The notes beneath the pieces are model-generated. The model saw nothing but the letters and a program-made list of their open reading frames with translations. It made no database searches and had not been told where the DNA came from. Both the position numbers and the translations under genes were made by a program. Shown here one piece after another: positions 1 through 8,979 of a DNA stretch of 64,000 nucleotides. The stretch is taken from positions 930,001-994,000 of the forward strand of contig NZ_CP115184.1 of assembly GCF_029395675.1 (NCBI RefSeq). Direction: 5' to 3'. Positions within the stretch are counted from its first letter, which is position 1, and each line of letters starts with the position of its first letter. Source of the DNA: Janibacter cremeus (GTDB taxonomy: Bacteria > Actinomycetota > Actinomycetes > Actinomycetales > Dermatophilaceae).

Positions 1-258
1 AGCGCCCTCACCGCAAGGGCGATGGGCTTCCCGAAGGCCATCGCGCACGGCATGTGGACCTACGCCCGCACGCTCGCCGCGATCGGTCCCGTCACGAGCG
101 GCCCCGGGACGAGCCACGTGTGGTTCAAGAAGCCGGTGCTGCTGCCCGGGAAGGTCGACTTCGTCATCGAGAAGGACGCCCGTGACGGCTCCGTCGTCGC
201 GGGTCTGCGCAGCTCGCGCAAGCCGGCCACCGAGCACCTCGTGCTGACCCTGTCCTGA
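1..258 (+). CDS. MaoC-like acyl dehydratase (C-terminal part)
   Basis: The frame is open from the first base, so only the last 85 residues are visible. The stretch with IAHGMWTYA followed by a beta-rich tail (WFKKPVLLPGKV) resembles the C-terminal half of MaoC-like hotdog-fold enoyl/acyl hydratases, which act on acyl thioesters in fatty acid or polyketide type metabolism. The catalytic Asp/His segment would lie upstream of the window. A strong hairpin follows the stop codon, so this is probably the last gene of its operon. The substrate cannot be inferred, and other hotdog proteins remain possible. Confidence 0.7.
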   Translation, partial: SALTARAMGFPKAIAHGMWTYARTLAAIGPVTSGPGTSHVWFKKPVLLPGKVDFVIEKDARDGSVVAGLRSSRKPATEHLVLTLS

Positions 259-275
259 CGCACCGCATCCACGTC

Positions 276-310
276 GAAGGCCCGTCTCCCGCAAGAGGAG
301 ACGGGCCTTC
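276..310 (+). terminator. Intrinsic-type terminator after the MaoC-like gene
   Basis: A perfect 14-bp stem (276-289 with 297-310) encloses a 7-nt loop, 18 bases after the stop codon. There is no long T run, as is usual in high-GC actinobacteria, so it is called from stem strength and position. Confidence 0.8.
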
Positions 311-382
311 TACGCGTCCGGCGATCGACCGCTCGGCGATCGGGGAGTGATCGAGATCACCTCGCGGTGGGATGCTCGGGGG

Positions 383-745
383 ATGGCACACGGAGACATC
401 ACGCACATCGACATCCCGGTCGCGGACACGGACCGGGCCAGCGCGTTCTACAGCGGACTCTTCGGCTGGCAGATCGCCGAGATGCCCGGCTACGAGGGGT
501 ATCCCATGTGGCAGGCGCCCAACAAGATCAGTGGGGGTGGTCTCGCGCCGCGCGGGGACGGATTCACCCATCCCCGCTCCTACGTGGAGGTCGACTCCAT
601 CGACGAGGTCCTGGCGAAGGCCACCGACTCCGGCGGGTCGGTCGTCATGGAGAAGTCACCGATCTCGGAGACCAGCTGGTACGCGGTCCTCGCAGACCCG
701 GACGGCAACCACATCGGACTGTACGAGGGCACGACCGAGGTCTGA
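383..745 (+). CDS. VOC (glyoxalase/bleomycin-resistance type) protein
   Basis: A 120-residue protein with one vicinal-oxygen-chelate unit pair: [18 protein letters not shown] at the N-terminus, GLFGWQ, and a C-terminal [12 protein letters not shown] strand, the classic ends of this fold. VOC proteins bind a metal and act as glyoxalases, dioxygenases, isomerases or antibiotic-binding proteins; the substrate is not predictable here. The ATG at 383 is preferred to an in-frame GTG at 347 because the fold begins directly after it. The gene stands alone between a terminator and the convergent MOSC gene. Confidence 0.8.
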   Translation: MAHGDITHIDIPVADTDRASAFYSGLFGWQIAEMPGYEGYPMWQAPNKISGGGLAPRGDGFTHPRSYVEVDSIDEVLAKATDSGGSVVMEKSPISETSWYAVLADPDGNHIGLYEGTTEV

Positions 746-752
746 GGGGACC

Positions 753-1481
753 TCACCGGCCGGCGTCCGACACGGGGTCGCCGGTGCGCACGGTGCCCGG
801 GACCAGCACGTCGGCGTCCATCCCGAACGGGAGCTCCCCGATCGGGCGCGGGCGAGCCGCCAGCGTCCCCAGGTGGCGGGTGTCCATCGCTCCCGTGGCC
901 GTGTTGATGTCGACGACGCGGCACCGGGGGAGCATGGAGCGCACCCGGATGACCGCCCGGCCGAGGGTCAGCTCGGTCCCGGGCCCCGGGAGTCGCTCGG
1001 AGTCGATCACGAAGGTCGCCCGGAAGCGGGCCGGGTCCGACTCGCCGAGCGCGGCGATCTCACCGGTGCTGGCCAGGCTCACCGACCCGGCGTAGACGAC
1101 CTCTCCGGGGCGGGTCACCCGGGCCAGACGCACCGGCCGGCCGAGGTGGTCCCCGAGCTGCTCGGCGTGGGGGGAGTCCTGCAGCTCGACCCGGGCCTGC
1201 CGACCCCAGTACTCGAAGGCCAGCTGCTCGCCGGTGGGCCGCGGCGGCGCGGTGACCACACCCCCTTCGGGCGTGGCCGTCGTGAGGACGGTGCCGTCCC
1301 AGCCGGCGTCCACGAGCACGAGGCGCGGGTGCTCCACGGTGCGCAGCACCCGGCCCTCGCGGGGGTCGACGAGGCAGAAGACCCGGTCGCCGACCGGGCC
1401 GCTCTCCTCGAGTCGCACGCGGGGCTGCTCGACGTGCCGCGCACCCTTGAGCGGGGTGTAGCCGATCCGGGCGATATGCAT
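753..1481 (-). CDS. MOSC-domain protein
   Basis: A 242-residue protein with the N-terminal beta-barrel part (residues about 1-90, GYTPLKGAR) and the C-terminal MOSC domain of the molybdenum cofactor sulfurase family. The conserved MOSC cysteine is visible in [18 protein letters not shown] proteins of this size (YcbX/mARC-like) bind Moco and are thought to support reduction of N-hydroxylated compounds or sulfur transfer; the exact reaction is unknown. It is transcribed away from thrS and ends 7 bases from the VOC stop. The ATG at 1481 has no strong ribosome binding site but sits about 20 nt after a TATCCT hexamer. Confidence 0.8.
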   Translation of the reverse strand: MHIARIGYTPLKGARHVEQPRVRLEESGPVGDRVFCLVDPREGRVLRTVEHPRLVLVDAGWDGTVLTTATPEGGVVTAPPRPTGEQLAFEYWGRQARVELQDSPHAEQLGDHLGRPVRLARVTRPGEVVYAGSVSLASTGEIAALGESDPARFRATFVIDSERLPGPGTELTLGRAVIRVRSMLPRCRVVDINTATGAMDTRHLGTLAARPRPIGELPFGMDADVLVPGTVRTGDPVSDAGR

Positions 1482-1498
1482 GTGGCCCAGTCAACCAG

Positions 1499-1510
1499 CG
1501 AGGATAGAGT
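1499..1510. promoter_or_regulatory. Overlapping divergent -10 elements (MOSC gene / thrS)
   Basis: On the minus strand TATCCT (1506-1501) faces the MOSC gene. On the plus strand TAGAGT (1505-1510) faces thrS, leaving a leader of about 45 nt. The two hexamers share bases, so the two promoters would be mutually exclusive at any instant. No convincing -35 element is visible for either. Confidence 0.45.
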
Positions 1511-1562
1511 TCGTGGGGTGCCCACTCGGGACACCCATCGACACCGACCCAGGAGAACCATC

Positions 1563-3581
1563 GTGCCTGCCCAGATCACCATCACCGTCGCCGGAGACGA
1601 GCGATCGGTGGCCCCGGGCACCACGGCGGCGGAGGTCTTCGAGGGCGACCGGTCCGTCATCGTGGCCCGTGTCGGGGGCGAGCTGCGGGACCTGGCGCAC
1701 GTCCTGGCCGACGGTGACGTCGTCGAGCCGGTCACCGCCGAGGAGCAGGACGGCCTCGACGTGCTGCGTCACTCCTGCGCCCACGTGCTCGCGCAGGCCG
1801 TCCAGCAGGTCCACCCCACGGCCAAGCTCGGGATCGGCCCACCCATCCGGGACGGCTTCTACTACGACTTCGACGTGGAGGAGCCCTTCACCCCCGAGGA
1901 CCTGAAGGCCCTCGAGAAGGCGATGCAGAAGATCATCAACGAGGGCCAGGCCTTCCACCGTCGCGAGGTCAGCGACGAGGAGGCCCTCGCGGAGCTGTCG
2001 CACGAGCCGTACAAGTGCGAGCTCATCGGCCTCAAGGGCAAGGGCGACGCGCCCGAGTCCTATGGTGAGGGCGCCGAGGTCGAGGTGGGCGGGGCCCAGC
2101 TGACGATCTACGACAACCTGCGCCGGGACGGCTCCGTGGCGTGGGGCGACCTGTGCCGCGGCCCGCACATCCCGAGCACCAAGCTGCTCGGCAATGCCTT
2201 CAAGGTGATGCGCTCCGCCGCGGCGTACTGGCGCGGGAGCGAGAAGAACCCACAGCTGCAGCGCATCTACGGCACGGCCTGGCCCACCAAGGCCGAGCTG
2301 AAGGACTACCTCGACCGGCTCGCCGAGGCCGAGAAGCGTGACCACCGCAAGCTCGGTCGCGAGCTCGACCTGTACTCCTTCCCGGACGAGATCGGCTCCG
2401 GCCTGCCCGTCTTCCACCCCAAGGGTGGGGTGATCAAGCGGGAGATGGAGGACTACGTCCGTCGGCGGCACATCGAGGAGGGCTTCGAGTACGTCGGGAC
2501 GCCGCACATCGCCAAGGAGGGGCTCTTCCACACCTCGGGGCACCTGCCGTACTACGGGGAGGGGATGTATCCCCCCTTCGACGTGGACGGGATGGACTAC
2601 CGCCTCAAGGCGATGAACTGCCCGATGCACAACCTCATCTACCGCAGCAAGCAGCGCTCCTACCGCGAGCTGCCGCTGCGCCTCTTCGAGTTCGGGCACG
2701 TCTACCGCCACGAGAAGTCCGGCGTCATCCACGGCCTGACGCGCGTGCGCGGCTTCGCCCAGGACGACAGCCACTCCTACGTCACCAAGGAGCAGGCGCC
2801 GGACGAGATCCGCCACCTGCTCGACTTCATCCTCGGCCTGCTGCGGGACTTCGGCCTGAACGACTTCTACCTCGAGCTGTCCACGCGGGACGACGAGGGG
2901 GAGGGGAGCACCAAGTTCATCGGCTCCGACGAGGACTGGGCCGAGGCGACCGCGGTGCTCGAGCAGGTCTGCTCCGAGACCGGCCTCGAGCTCGTGCCCG
3001 ACCCGGGTGGCGCCGCCTACTACGGCCCCAAGGTCTCCGTGCAGGCACGCGACGCCATCGGCCGGACCTGGCAGATGAGCACGATCCAGTACGACTTCAA
3101 CCAGCCCTCCCCGGACCGGTTCGCCCTCGAGTACCAGGCGGCGGACGGCTCCCGCCAGCAGCCGGTGATGATCCACTCGGCGAAGTTCGGCTCCATCGAG
3201 CGCTTCATCGGCGTCCTCGTCGAGCACTACGCCGGTGCCTTCCCCGTGTGGCTGAGCCCCGTCCAGGTGCTCGGTGTCCCGGTCGCCGAGGAGTACAACG
3301 ACTACCTCTGGGACGTGCTGTCGCGGATGAGGGCCGAGGGCATCCGGGTCGAGCTCGACGAGAGCGACGACCGGTTCCCGAAGAAGATCCGCAACGCCAG
3401 CAAGTCCAAGGTGCCCTTCACCCTCATCGCCGGGGAGGAGGACCGGGGCAACCACGCCGTCTCCTTCCGCTACCGCGACGGCTCGCAGGAGAACGGCGTG
3501 CCGGTCGAGGCCGCGATCGCCAAGGTCCTCGCGGCCATCGAGGGCAAGGACCAGGTCACCACCGCACCCGCGACGGACTGA
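1563..3581 (+). CDS. thrS: Threonyl-tRNA synthetase
   Basis: A 672-residue class II synthetase that charges tRNA-Thr. Domains in order: TGS (residues 1-60), the editing domain with its HxxxH (HSCAHVLAQ), then the catalytic core with the zinc-ligand motif NCPMH, motif 2 ([10 protein letters not shown] ... [10 protein letters not shown]) and GSIERF, and a C-terminal anticodon-binding domain (PVQVLGVPV ... [14 protein letters not shown]). The GTG at 1563 follows an AGGAGAA ribosome binding site; the long open frame upstream of it is not coding. It opens a gene series shared in order with M. tuberculosis Rv2614c-Rv2610c (thrS, HIT, pgsA, acyltransferase, pimA). Confidence 0.97.
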   Translation: MPAQITITVAGDERSVAPGTTAAEVFEGDRSVIVARVGGELRDLAHVLADGDVVEPVTAEEQDGLDVLRHSCAHVLAQAVQQVHPTAKLGIGPPIRDGFYYDFDVEEPFTPEDLKALEKAMQKIINEGQAFHRREVSDEEALAELSHEPYKCELIGLKGKGDAPESYGEGAEVEVGGAQLTIYDNLRRDGSVAWGDLCRGPHIPSTKLLGNAFKVMRSAAAYWRGSEKNPQLQRIYGTAWPTKAELKDYLDRLAEAEKRDHRKLGRELDLYSFPDEIGSGLPVFHPKGGVIKREMEDYVRRRHIEEGFEYVGTPHIAKEGLFHTSGHLPYYGEGMYPPFDVDGMDYRLKAMNCPMHNLIYRSKQRSYRELPLRLFEFGHVYRHEKSGVIHGLTRVRGFAQDDSHSYVTKEQAPDEIRHLLDFILGLLRDFGLNDFYLELSTRDDEGEGSTKFIGSDEDWAEATAVLEQVCSETGLELVPDPGGAAYYGPKVSVQARDAIGRTWQMSTIQYDFNQPSPDRFALEYQAADGSRQQPVMIHSAKFGSIERFIGVLVEHYAGAFPVWLSPVQVLGVPVAEEYNDYLWDVLSRMRAEGIRVELDESDDRFPKKIRNASKSKVPFTLIAGEEDRGNHAVSFRYRDGSQENGVPVEAAIAKVLAAIEGKDQVTTAPATD

Positions 3582-3583
3582 CG

Positions 3584-4141
3584 ATGGGTGACCGCAACGA
3601 GTTCCCCGTCGAGGACGAGCGCTCCTTCGCCGGTGTGCCCGACGGCTTCGACCGTCTCTGGACGCCGCACCGGATGGCCTATGTCACCGGCGAGCGGCCG
3701 AGCGAGGAGGCCGGTGACGGCTGTCCCTTCTGCGTGGCCCCCGACAAGGAGGACGCGGAGGGGCTCGTCGTCCACCGCGGGGAGACCGGCTTCGTCGTGA
3801 TGAACCTCTTCCCGTACAACGCCGGGCACGTCCTGGTGTGCCCCTACCGGCACGTCTCGCTGTACGTCGACCTCACCGACGAGGAGACGGCCGAGTTCAC
3901 GGCGATGACCAAGACCGTCATCCGCACGCTGCAGGAGACCTCGCAGCCGCACGGTTTCAACATCGGGATGAACCAGGGCGCGGTCGCGGGCGCGGGGGTC
4001 GCCGCCCACCTGCACCAGCACGTCATCCCGCGCTGGGGCGGTGACATGAACTTCCTGCCGATCATCGCCCAGACCAAGGCACTGCCCATCCTCCTGGAGG
4101 ATGCCCGAGCCGCCCTCGCCGCGGCCTGGCCGAGCGACTGA
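3584..4141 (+). CDS. HIT-family nucleotide phosphorylase/hydrolase (Ap4A type)
   Basis: A 185-residue histidine-triad protein. The active-site motif HLHQHVIP near residue 145 provides the catalytic histidine for phosphoryl transfer from an alpha-phosphate, and an N-terminal CPFC segment is typical of the actinobacterial branch. By family and position it corresponds to M. tuberculosis Rv2613c, which is described as a diadenosine tetraphosphate phosphorylase; using that role here is inference. Its start is 2 bases after the thrS stop, so translation is probably coupled and the enzyme may clear Ap4A made by the synthetase. Confidence 0.9.
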   Translation: MGDRNEFPVEDERSFAGVPDGFDRLWTPHRMAYVTGERPSEEAGDGCPFCVAPDKEDAEGLVVHRGETGFVVMNLFPYNAGHVLVCPYRHVSLYVDLTDEETAEFTAMTKTVIRTLQETSQPHGFNIGMNQGAVAGAGVAAHLHQHVIPRWGGDMNFLPIIAQTKALPILLEDARAALAAAWPSD

Positions 4142-4205
4142 CCGACCCCACGCTCGGTGCGTCGCGGCGGGACGACTCCGTGGGCCGGTTACCCTGTTGC
4201 CCGAG

Positions 4206-4832
4206 ATGCTCAATCGATACGCGCGCGCGACCGCCACCCGGATCCTGACGCCAGTGGCGAGATTGCTGCTCCGTCTGGGCATCAGTCCCGACATCGTGAC
4301 GATCATCGGCACCCTCGGGGTCTGCCTCGGCGCGCTGGTCTTCTTCCCGCGGGGCGAGCTGCTCGTCGGGGTCCTCGTGATCACCGCCTTCGTCTTCTCC
4401 GACACGGTCGACGGCATCATGGCCCGCCAGCTCGGTCGCTCCGGCACCTGGGGAGCCTTCCTCGACTCGACACTCGACCGGATGGGTGACGCCGCGATCT
4501 TCGCCGGTCTGGCGATCTGGTTCTTCCAGGGCGGCGACGACCGCGTGATGGCCTGGCTCGCGCTGGCCTGCCTCGTCCTGGGCAGCCTCGTCTCCTACGC
4601 CCGGGCACGCGCGGAGGGCCTGGGCATGCGCGCCGACGTCGGCATCGCCGAGCGGGCCGACCGTCTCGTGACCGCCCTCGTGACGACCGGCCTCGTCGGC
4701 CTGGGCCTGCCCGAGGTCGTTCTCAAGGTGGTCCTGGCACTGCTCGCCGTCGCCAGCCTCGTCACCGTCATCCAGCGGGTCCTCGTCGTGCGCCGGCAGG
4801 CAGGCGCAGGCTCCGCCGCCGCATCGCCGTGA
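4206..4832 (+). CDS. pgsA: CDP-alcohol phosphatidyltransferase, probably phosphatidylinositol (phosphate) synthase
   Basis: A 208-residue polytopic membrane enzyme. The family signature DG-x2-AR-x8-G-x3-D-x3-D is complete (DGIMAR ... GAFLDSTLD), giving the metal-binding aspartates that transfer a phosphatidyl group from CDP-diacylglycerol. About five further hydrophobic segments follow. Immediate coupling to a PIM acyltransferase and pimA argues for inositol(-phosphate) rather than glycerol-phosphate as acceptor. Start ATG 4206 is chosen because the preceding frame is Pro/Arg-rich and non-homologous. A TACCCT hexamer at 4190-4195 could provide a near-leaderless promoter besides read-through from thrS. 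Confidence 0.9.
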   Translation: MLNRYARATATRILTPVARLLLRLGISPDIVTIIGTLGVCLGALVFFPRGELLVGVLVITAFVFSDTVDGIMARQLGRSGTWGAFLDSTLDRMGDAAIFAGLAIWFFQGGDDRVMAWLALACLVLGSLVSYARARAEGLGMRADVGIAERADRLVTALVTTGLVGLGLPEVVLKVVLALLAVASLVTVIQRVLVVRRQAGAGSAAASP

Positions 4833-5761
4833 GCCGGTTCCGGCAGCGGCTGACCGTCATCGCCTTCCTCCTGGGGTGGCGGGTGCTCCGCCTCCTCCCG
4901 GCCCCGCTGGCCTACCGGCTCTTCGACGTCGCCGCGGACCGTGCCACCTCCGCCGACGGTCCGCCCGTGCAGCGGCTCCGCGCCAACTACGCCCGGGTGC
5001 GTCCCGACCTGGGCGAGGACGAGCTGCAGAAGATCACGGCGAAGGGGGTCCGCGCCGCCCTGCGCTACTACGTCGAGGCCTTCCGCCTCCCGGCGCTCCG
5101 TGGGGAGGACGTCGACCGCCTCGTGCGGTGGGAGGGTGCGATGCCGCAGCTGAAGGCCGAGCTGGTCGCCGGGCGTCCGGTGCTGTGCTTCCTCGGGCAC
5201 ACCGGCAACTGGGACCTCGCCGGGGTCTGGTGCGCCCGCCACCTGGGGCCGGTGGTCACGGTCGCCGAGCGCCTCGAGCCGGAGGAGATGTTCCACGCCT
5301 TCCTCGACTACCGCGAGGGACTGGGCATGCGGATCCTGCCGGCGCAGAAGGGCACCTTCGACGTCCTCCGCGCCCAGCTCGACAGCGGCGAGCCGGTCGT
5401 CATGCCCCTGCTCGCGGACCGGGACCTGTCGGACACGGGGGTCGAGGTCCGGCTGTGCGGCCACCCCGCCCGGATGGCCGCCGGACCCGCCGCCCTCGCG
5501 GTCGGGAGCGGGTACCGGCTCTACCCGGTCACCCTGCGGCACGAGCGTGTCGGCCGTGAGTGGGGGATGGTCATCACGATCCACGACGCCGTCGACGTGC
5601 CGCCGGCCGGGACACCCCGAGCGGTGCAGCGGGTCACCCAGTCCTGCGCCGACGCCCTCGGTGCGGCCGTCGCGGAGCACCCCCAGGACTGGCACATGAT
5701 GCAGCGGGTCTTCGTCGAGGACCTCGACGGCCGTGCCGACGACCGCCGGAGGGCCGCATGA
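4829..5761 (+). CDS. patA: Phosphatidylinositol mannoside acyltransferase (LpxL/HtrB family)
   Basis: A 310-residue membrane-associated lysophospholipid acyltransferase-like protein. The HxxxxD catalytic motif is seen in GHTGNWDLAG around residue 128, and the N-terminus holds a hydrophobic anchor (FLLGWRVLRLLPAPLAYRL). In mycobacteria the gene at this position (Rv2611c) acylates the mannose of PIM1/PIM2; the same job is inferred from the flanking pgsA and pimA genes. The GTG start overlaps the pgsA stop by 4 bases and its own stop overlaps the pimA ATG, indicating one polycistronic mRNA. Confidence 0.87.
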   Translation: MSRFRQRLTVIAFLLGWRVLRLLPAPLAYRLFDVAADRATSADGPPVQRLRANYARVRPDLGEDELQKITAKGVRAALRYYVEAFRLPALRGEDVDRLVRWEGAMPQLKAELVAGRPVLCFLGHTGNWDLAGVWCARHLGPVVTVAERLEPEEMFHAFLDYREGLGMRILPAQKGTFDVLRAQLDSGEPVVMPLLADRDLSDTGVEVRLCGHPARMAAGPAALAVGSGYRLYPVTLRHERVGREWGMVITIHDAVDVPPAGTPRAVQRVTQSCADALGAAVAEHPQDWHMMQRVFVEDLDGRADDRRRAA

Positions 5762-6939
5762 GGATCGGACTCGTCAGCCCCTACTCCTTCGACGTGCCCG
5801 GGGGGGTGCAGTTCCACATCCGCGACTTGGCCGAGTACCTCCGGCGGGAGGGGCACCACGCCTCCGTGCTGGCGCCCGCGGAGGTGGGCACGCAGCTGCC
5901 CGAGTACGTCGTGCCGGCCGGGCGGGCGGTGCCCATCCGCTACAACGGCTCGACGGCGCGGCTGCTCTTCGGCCCGGTCGCCGCGGCGAAGGTGGGGCGC
6001 TGGCTCGACGAGGGCGACTTCGACGTGCTGCACCTCCACGAGCCCCTCGCCCCCAGCCTGTCGATGCTCGCCCTCTGGGCCGCGGAGGTGCCCGTCGTCG
6101 CCACCTTCCACACCTCCAACGTCCGCTCACGCGTCATGCAGGCGGCCTCCCCGCTCCTGCGCCCCTCGCTGGAGAAGATCCACGGTCGCATCGCCGTGTC
6201 CGAGGACGCCCGCCGGACCGTGACCACGCACATCGGCGGGGACGCCGTCGTCATCCCCAACGGCGTCGACACATCCGTCTTCGCGCACGCCGGGACGAGG
6301 GCGCAGTGGGGCGGCCGACCGGGGGAGCCCACCCTCGTCTTCCTCGGTCGACTCGACGAGCCCCGCAAGGGCCTACCCGTCCTCGCCGAGGCGATGCCCC
6401 GGATCCTCGACGCGATCCCGGGGGCGCGACTGCTCGTCATCGGCCCGGGCAGCGGCCAGGCCGCCCGGGCACGACTGCCGGAGAGGGTCGTCGAGGCGAC
6501 CGAGTTCCTCGGCGTCCTCTCCGACGAGGACAAGGCGAGCGCACTGGCGTCGGCCGACCTGTACATCGCTCCGCACACCGGTGGCGAGAGCTTCGGCATC
6601 GTGCTCGTCGAGGCGATGGCCGCGGGTACCCCGGTGCTCGCGAGCGACCTCGCGGCCTTCCGACGGGTGCTCGAGGGAGGTCGCACCGGCATGGCCGGTG
6701 CGACCTTCACGACCGGCCGCGCTGACGACCTCGCGGAGATGGCCGTGGAGCTGCTGTCCGACGGTGACCGTCGGCGGGTACTCAGCGACCTCGGGCGGGA
6801 GCGGGCTGCGACCTTCGACTGGGAGGTCGTCGCCGAGGAGATCCTGGCGGTGTACGAGACCGTGCTGGACGCCACGGCCGTCCGTCCCGAGGTCACCCGG
6901 CTGCGGCCCGGCCGCAGCCGGGCGGGAGGCGCCGGATGA
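5758..6939 (+). CDS. pimA: Phosphatidylinositol alpha-mannosyltransferase
   Basis: A 393-residue GT4 glycosyltransferase with two Rossmann domains. N-terminal SPYSFDVPGGVQFHI carries the Gly-Gly loop that contacts GDP-mannose in PimA; the C-terminal half has the FLGRLDEPRKGL donor-site segment and the EX7E motif (ESFGIVLVEAMA). It transfers the first mannose from GDP-mannose to phosphatidylinositol on the inner face of the membrane. The operon position after pgsA and the acyltransferase supports PimA over other GT4 enzymes. The ATG at 5758 overlaps the upstream stop (ATGA). Confidence 0.92.
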   Translation: MRIGLVSPYSFDVPGGVQFHIRDLAEYLRREGHHASVLAPAEVGTQLPEYVVPAGRAVPIRYNGSTARLLFGPVAAAKVGRWLDEGDFDVLHLHEPLAPSLSMLALWAAEVPVVATFHTSNVRSRVMQAASPLLRPSLEKIHGRIAVSEDARRTVTTHIGGDAVVIPNGVDTSVFAHAGTRAQWGGRPGEPTLVFLGRLDEPRKGLPVLAEAMPRILDAIPGARLLVIGPGSGQAARARLPERVVEATEFLGVLSDEDKASALASADLYIAPHTGGESFGIVLVEAMAAGTPVLASDLAAFRRVLEGGRTGMAGATFTTGRADDLAEMAVELLSDGDRRRVLSDLGRERAATFDWEVVAEEILAVYETVLDATAVRPEVTRLRPGRSRAGGAG

Positions 6940-7508
6940 CCACCCTCGCCTGGATCGCCGTCGTCGTCGGCCTGCTGCTGGCCCTCGCGTGGTACCTCTC
7001 CTACAGCGCCGCCCGTCTGGACCGGCTCCACGCGAAGGTCGAGGGGGCCCTCTCCGCCCTCGACGCCCACATCGTGCGCCGTGCCGAGGCGACCCTCGAG
7101 CTGGCCAACAGCGGCGCACTGGACCCGGCGTCCGCGCTGCTGCTCGTCGGGGCAGCGAGTGGCTCGCTGGAGCGGGTCAACGAGCACACCTTCGCGGCGG
7201 ACCCGCTCGAGGGCCAGCACTTCGCCGGTCGTGAGGGAGTGGAGAGCGAGCTGACCGAGGTGATCCACGCGGCGCTGCCACCCGAGGTCGTCGCGGAGAT
7301 CGAGGAGGCCGGGGGGACCGGCGCGGCCGCCCTGGAGCGGCTGCGCGCAGCGGGTCTGCGCGTGCAGCTGGCACGTCGCTTCCACAACGACGCGGTCAAG
7401 GAGGTCCAGCGCGTGCGGGCCAAGCCCGTCGTGCGCCTCTTCCGCCTGGCGGGTCACGCGACGCTGCCGCAGACGGTGGAGTTCGACGACGCGCTGCCCT
7501 CCCGCTGA
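6936..7508 (+). CDS. LemA-like membrane-anchored protein
   Basis: A 190-residue protein with one N-terminal transmembrane helix (residues 4-24, WIAVVVGLLLALAWYL) followed by long helices. The core RLHAKVEGALSALDAHIVRRAEA and the conserved-looking end ARRFHNDAVKEVQRVRAKP ... FRLAGHA match the LemA layout, with the soluble part predicted outside or periplasm-facing. LemA proteins have no established biochemical function. It overlaps pimA by 4 bases and closes the lipid operon, so it may serve the PIM pathway, but nothing in the sequence proves this. Confidence 0.65.
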   Translation: MTTLAWIAVVVGLLLALAWYLSYSAARLDRLHAKVEGALSALDAHIVRRAEATLELANSGALDPASALLLVGAASGSLERVNEHTFAADPLEGQHFAGREGVESELTEVIHAALPPEVVAEIEEAGGTGAAALERLRAAGLRVQLARRFHNDAVKEVQRVRAKPVVRLFRLAGHATLPQTVEFDDALPSR

Positions 7509-7518
7509 CTCCTGCCGG

Positions 7519-8856
7519 TCAGCGCGCCTCGTCCACCGCCTCCGTGAGGTCGCTCGCCAGTGCGGCCGCCTCGCGCTCGGCGAGGTCGTGCACGGTCAGC
7601 CGCAGGTGGTGGGAGGGCTCCTCGCTCTGCTCCAGGCGGAACTCGTCGCCGGTGCGCACGAGCCAGCCACGGCGGGTCAGCCGCTCGGCCACGTCCCGCG
7701 CCGGCACGGGAAGGGGGACCCACAGGCTCATCCCGTCGCCCGCCTCCACCGGCAGGCCTCGTTGCGTGAGCAGGTCGGCGAAGGAGGCGTTGCGCTCGGC
7801 GTAGTGCGCGCCGGCCCGCTCGATGAGCGACAGGGCGGACTCGTCGGTCATGACCGAGTGCGTGACCCGCTGCAGCAGGTGGCTGACCCACGTGGTGCCC
7901 GGGCTGAGCCGCAGCTCCAGGCGTGCTGCCGTCTCCGCGTCGCAGGCCGTCACGGCGAGGCACATGTCCGGCCCGGCGAATTTCGAGACCGAGCGCACGA
8001 GTGCCCAGCGCTGGTGGTCGGGGCCGACGATCGAGTGGAAGGGCCGGCGGGAGAGGTAGGAGAAGTAGTCGTCCTGGATGACGAGCACGTAGGGGTGCGG
8101 CGCCAGGACCTCCCGCAGCGCTGCCGCGCGCCGTGCGCTCAGCGACGCGCCGGTGGGGTTCTGGGCGCGGGGGGTGCTCACGACGGCCCGGGCGCCCTGG
8201 TCGAGGGCCGTGCGGAGACCGTCGACGGTCATGCCCTCGGCGTCGACGGGTACGGGCACGGCCCGGTAGCCCCCGAGCTGGGCGAGGTGGATGCTCGCCA
8301 GGAAGCACGGATCCTCGAGGGCCACGGTGTCATCGCGCAGGAGTGCCTGGGCCAGCAGTCGTTCCACGGCGTCGACGGCGCCACTGGTGAGGGTCAGGTG
8401 CAGGTCCCGGGGGTTCGCCGGCACGTCGGGCGCGATCCACTCCCGTGCCCAGGCCTTGAGGTCGCGGTCGATGGTGGGCTCGCCGTAGAGCACGTGCCCC
8501 CGTCCCGCTGCCGTCGCGAGCGCCGGTCCCAGGTCGGGGATCAGGTCGGGGTCGGGGTTGCCGGTGCCGACATCGCGCAGCGATCCGGCCGCGGCGAAGC
8601 CCTCCTGGGGGACCTGCGAGCGCTGGGCGACACGCGTGCCGGCGCGACCCTGGGACACGACGACCCCGGACCGGGCCAGCGTCCGGTAGGCCGCCACCGC
8701 GGTGTTGCGGTTGACCCCCAGATGCTCGGCCAGGGAGCGCACCGGCGGCAGCACCTCGCCGGGGGAGAGGTGACCGCGCTCGACCAGGGCCCGCACGCTG
8801 TCGGCGATCTCTGCGGCCGTGCCCCCGGTGATCAGCGTCCCTGCCTCAGTACCCAC
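7519..8856 (-). CDS. pdxR: MocR/PdxR-type regulator (GntR HTH plus aminotransferase-like domain)
   Basis: A 445-residue fusion. Residues about 10-75 form a GntR-type winged helix (SLAEHLGVNRNTAVAAYRTL) and the rest is a fold-type I aminotransferase-like domain with NPTGAS and the PLP lysine in SVSKFAG. Proteins of this class sense PLP and activate pdxS/pdxT. Divergent placement against pdxS supports that role directly. The GTG at 8856 lies 6 nt after a TAGACT hexamer (8868-8863), so the message is probably leaderless. Other MocR proteins regulate unrelated genes, so the target is inferred from position. Confidence 0.88.
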   Translation of the reverse strand: MGTEAGTLITGGTAAEIADSVRALVERGHLSPGEVLPPVRSLAEHLGVNRNTAVAAYRTLARSGVVVSQGRAGTRVAQRSQVPQEGFAAAGSLRDVGTGNPDPDLIPDLGPALATAAGRGHVLYGEPTIDRDLKAWAREWIAPDVPANPRDLHLTLTSGAVDAVERLLAQALLRDDTVALEDPCFLASIHLAQLGGYRAVPVPVDAEGMTVDGLRTALDQGARAVVSTPRAQNPTGASLSARRAAALREVLAPHPYVLVIQDDYFSYLSRRPFHSIVGPDHQRWALVRSVSKFAGPDMCLAVTACDAETAARLELRLSPGTTWVSHLLQRVTHSVMTDESALSLIERAGAHYAERNASFADLLTQRGLPVEAGDGMSLWVPLPVPARDVAERLTRRGWLVRTGDEFRLEQSEEPSHHLRLTVHDLAEREAAALASDLTEAVDEAR

Positions 8857-8979
8857 GGGCCGAGTCTAGGTCGTCCCGGCGCCTCCCGGACGCCTCGCCG
8901 TGCATTGGCCTGTGCCGTGGTAATTTATGGCCTAGATCAATAATCGGTGCCGTAGCCGCGGCCGGACGAGGAGCGAATC
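8857..8979. promoter_or_regulatory. mocR/pdxS divergent control region with tandem GGCCT sites
   Basis: Two direct copies of TGGCCT occur at 8906-8911 and 8928-8933, with TTGGCCTG and ATGGCCTA contexts, 22 bp apart or about two helical turns. Tandem direct repeats of this spacing are the usual binding arrangement of MocR/PdxR dimers. They lie in a locally AT-rich patch (8921-8944) that also holds candidate pdxS -10 hexamers. The mocR -10 (8868-8863) lies at the other end. Assignment as PdxR operators is inference. Confidence 0.55.

Noticed and set aside
372..1562. Upstream extension of thrS by about 400 codons
   Set aside because: It would overlap the VOC and MOSC genes; the TGS domain starts at 1563 behind a good ribosome binding site.
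1491..3455. 654-codon antisense frame over thrS
   Set aside because: Opposite to an unmistakable threonyl-tRNA synthetase; its Leu/Val/Glu-rich composition mirrors the codon bias of the real gene.
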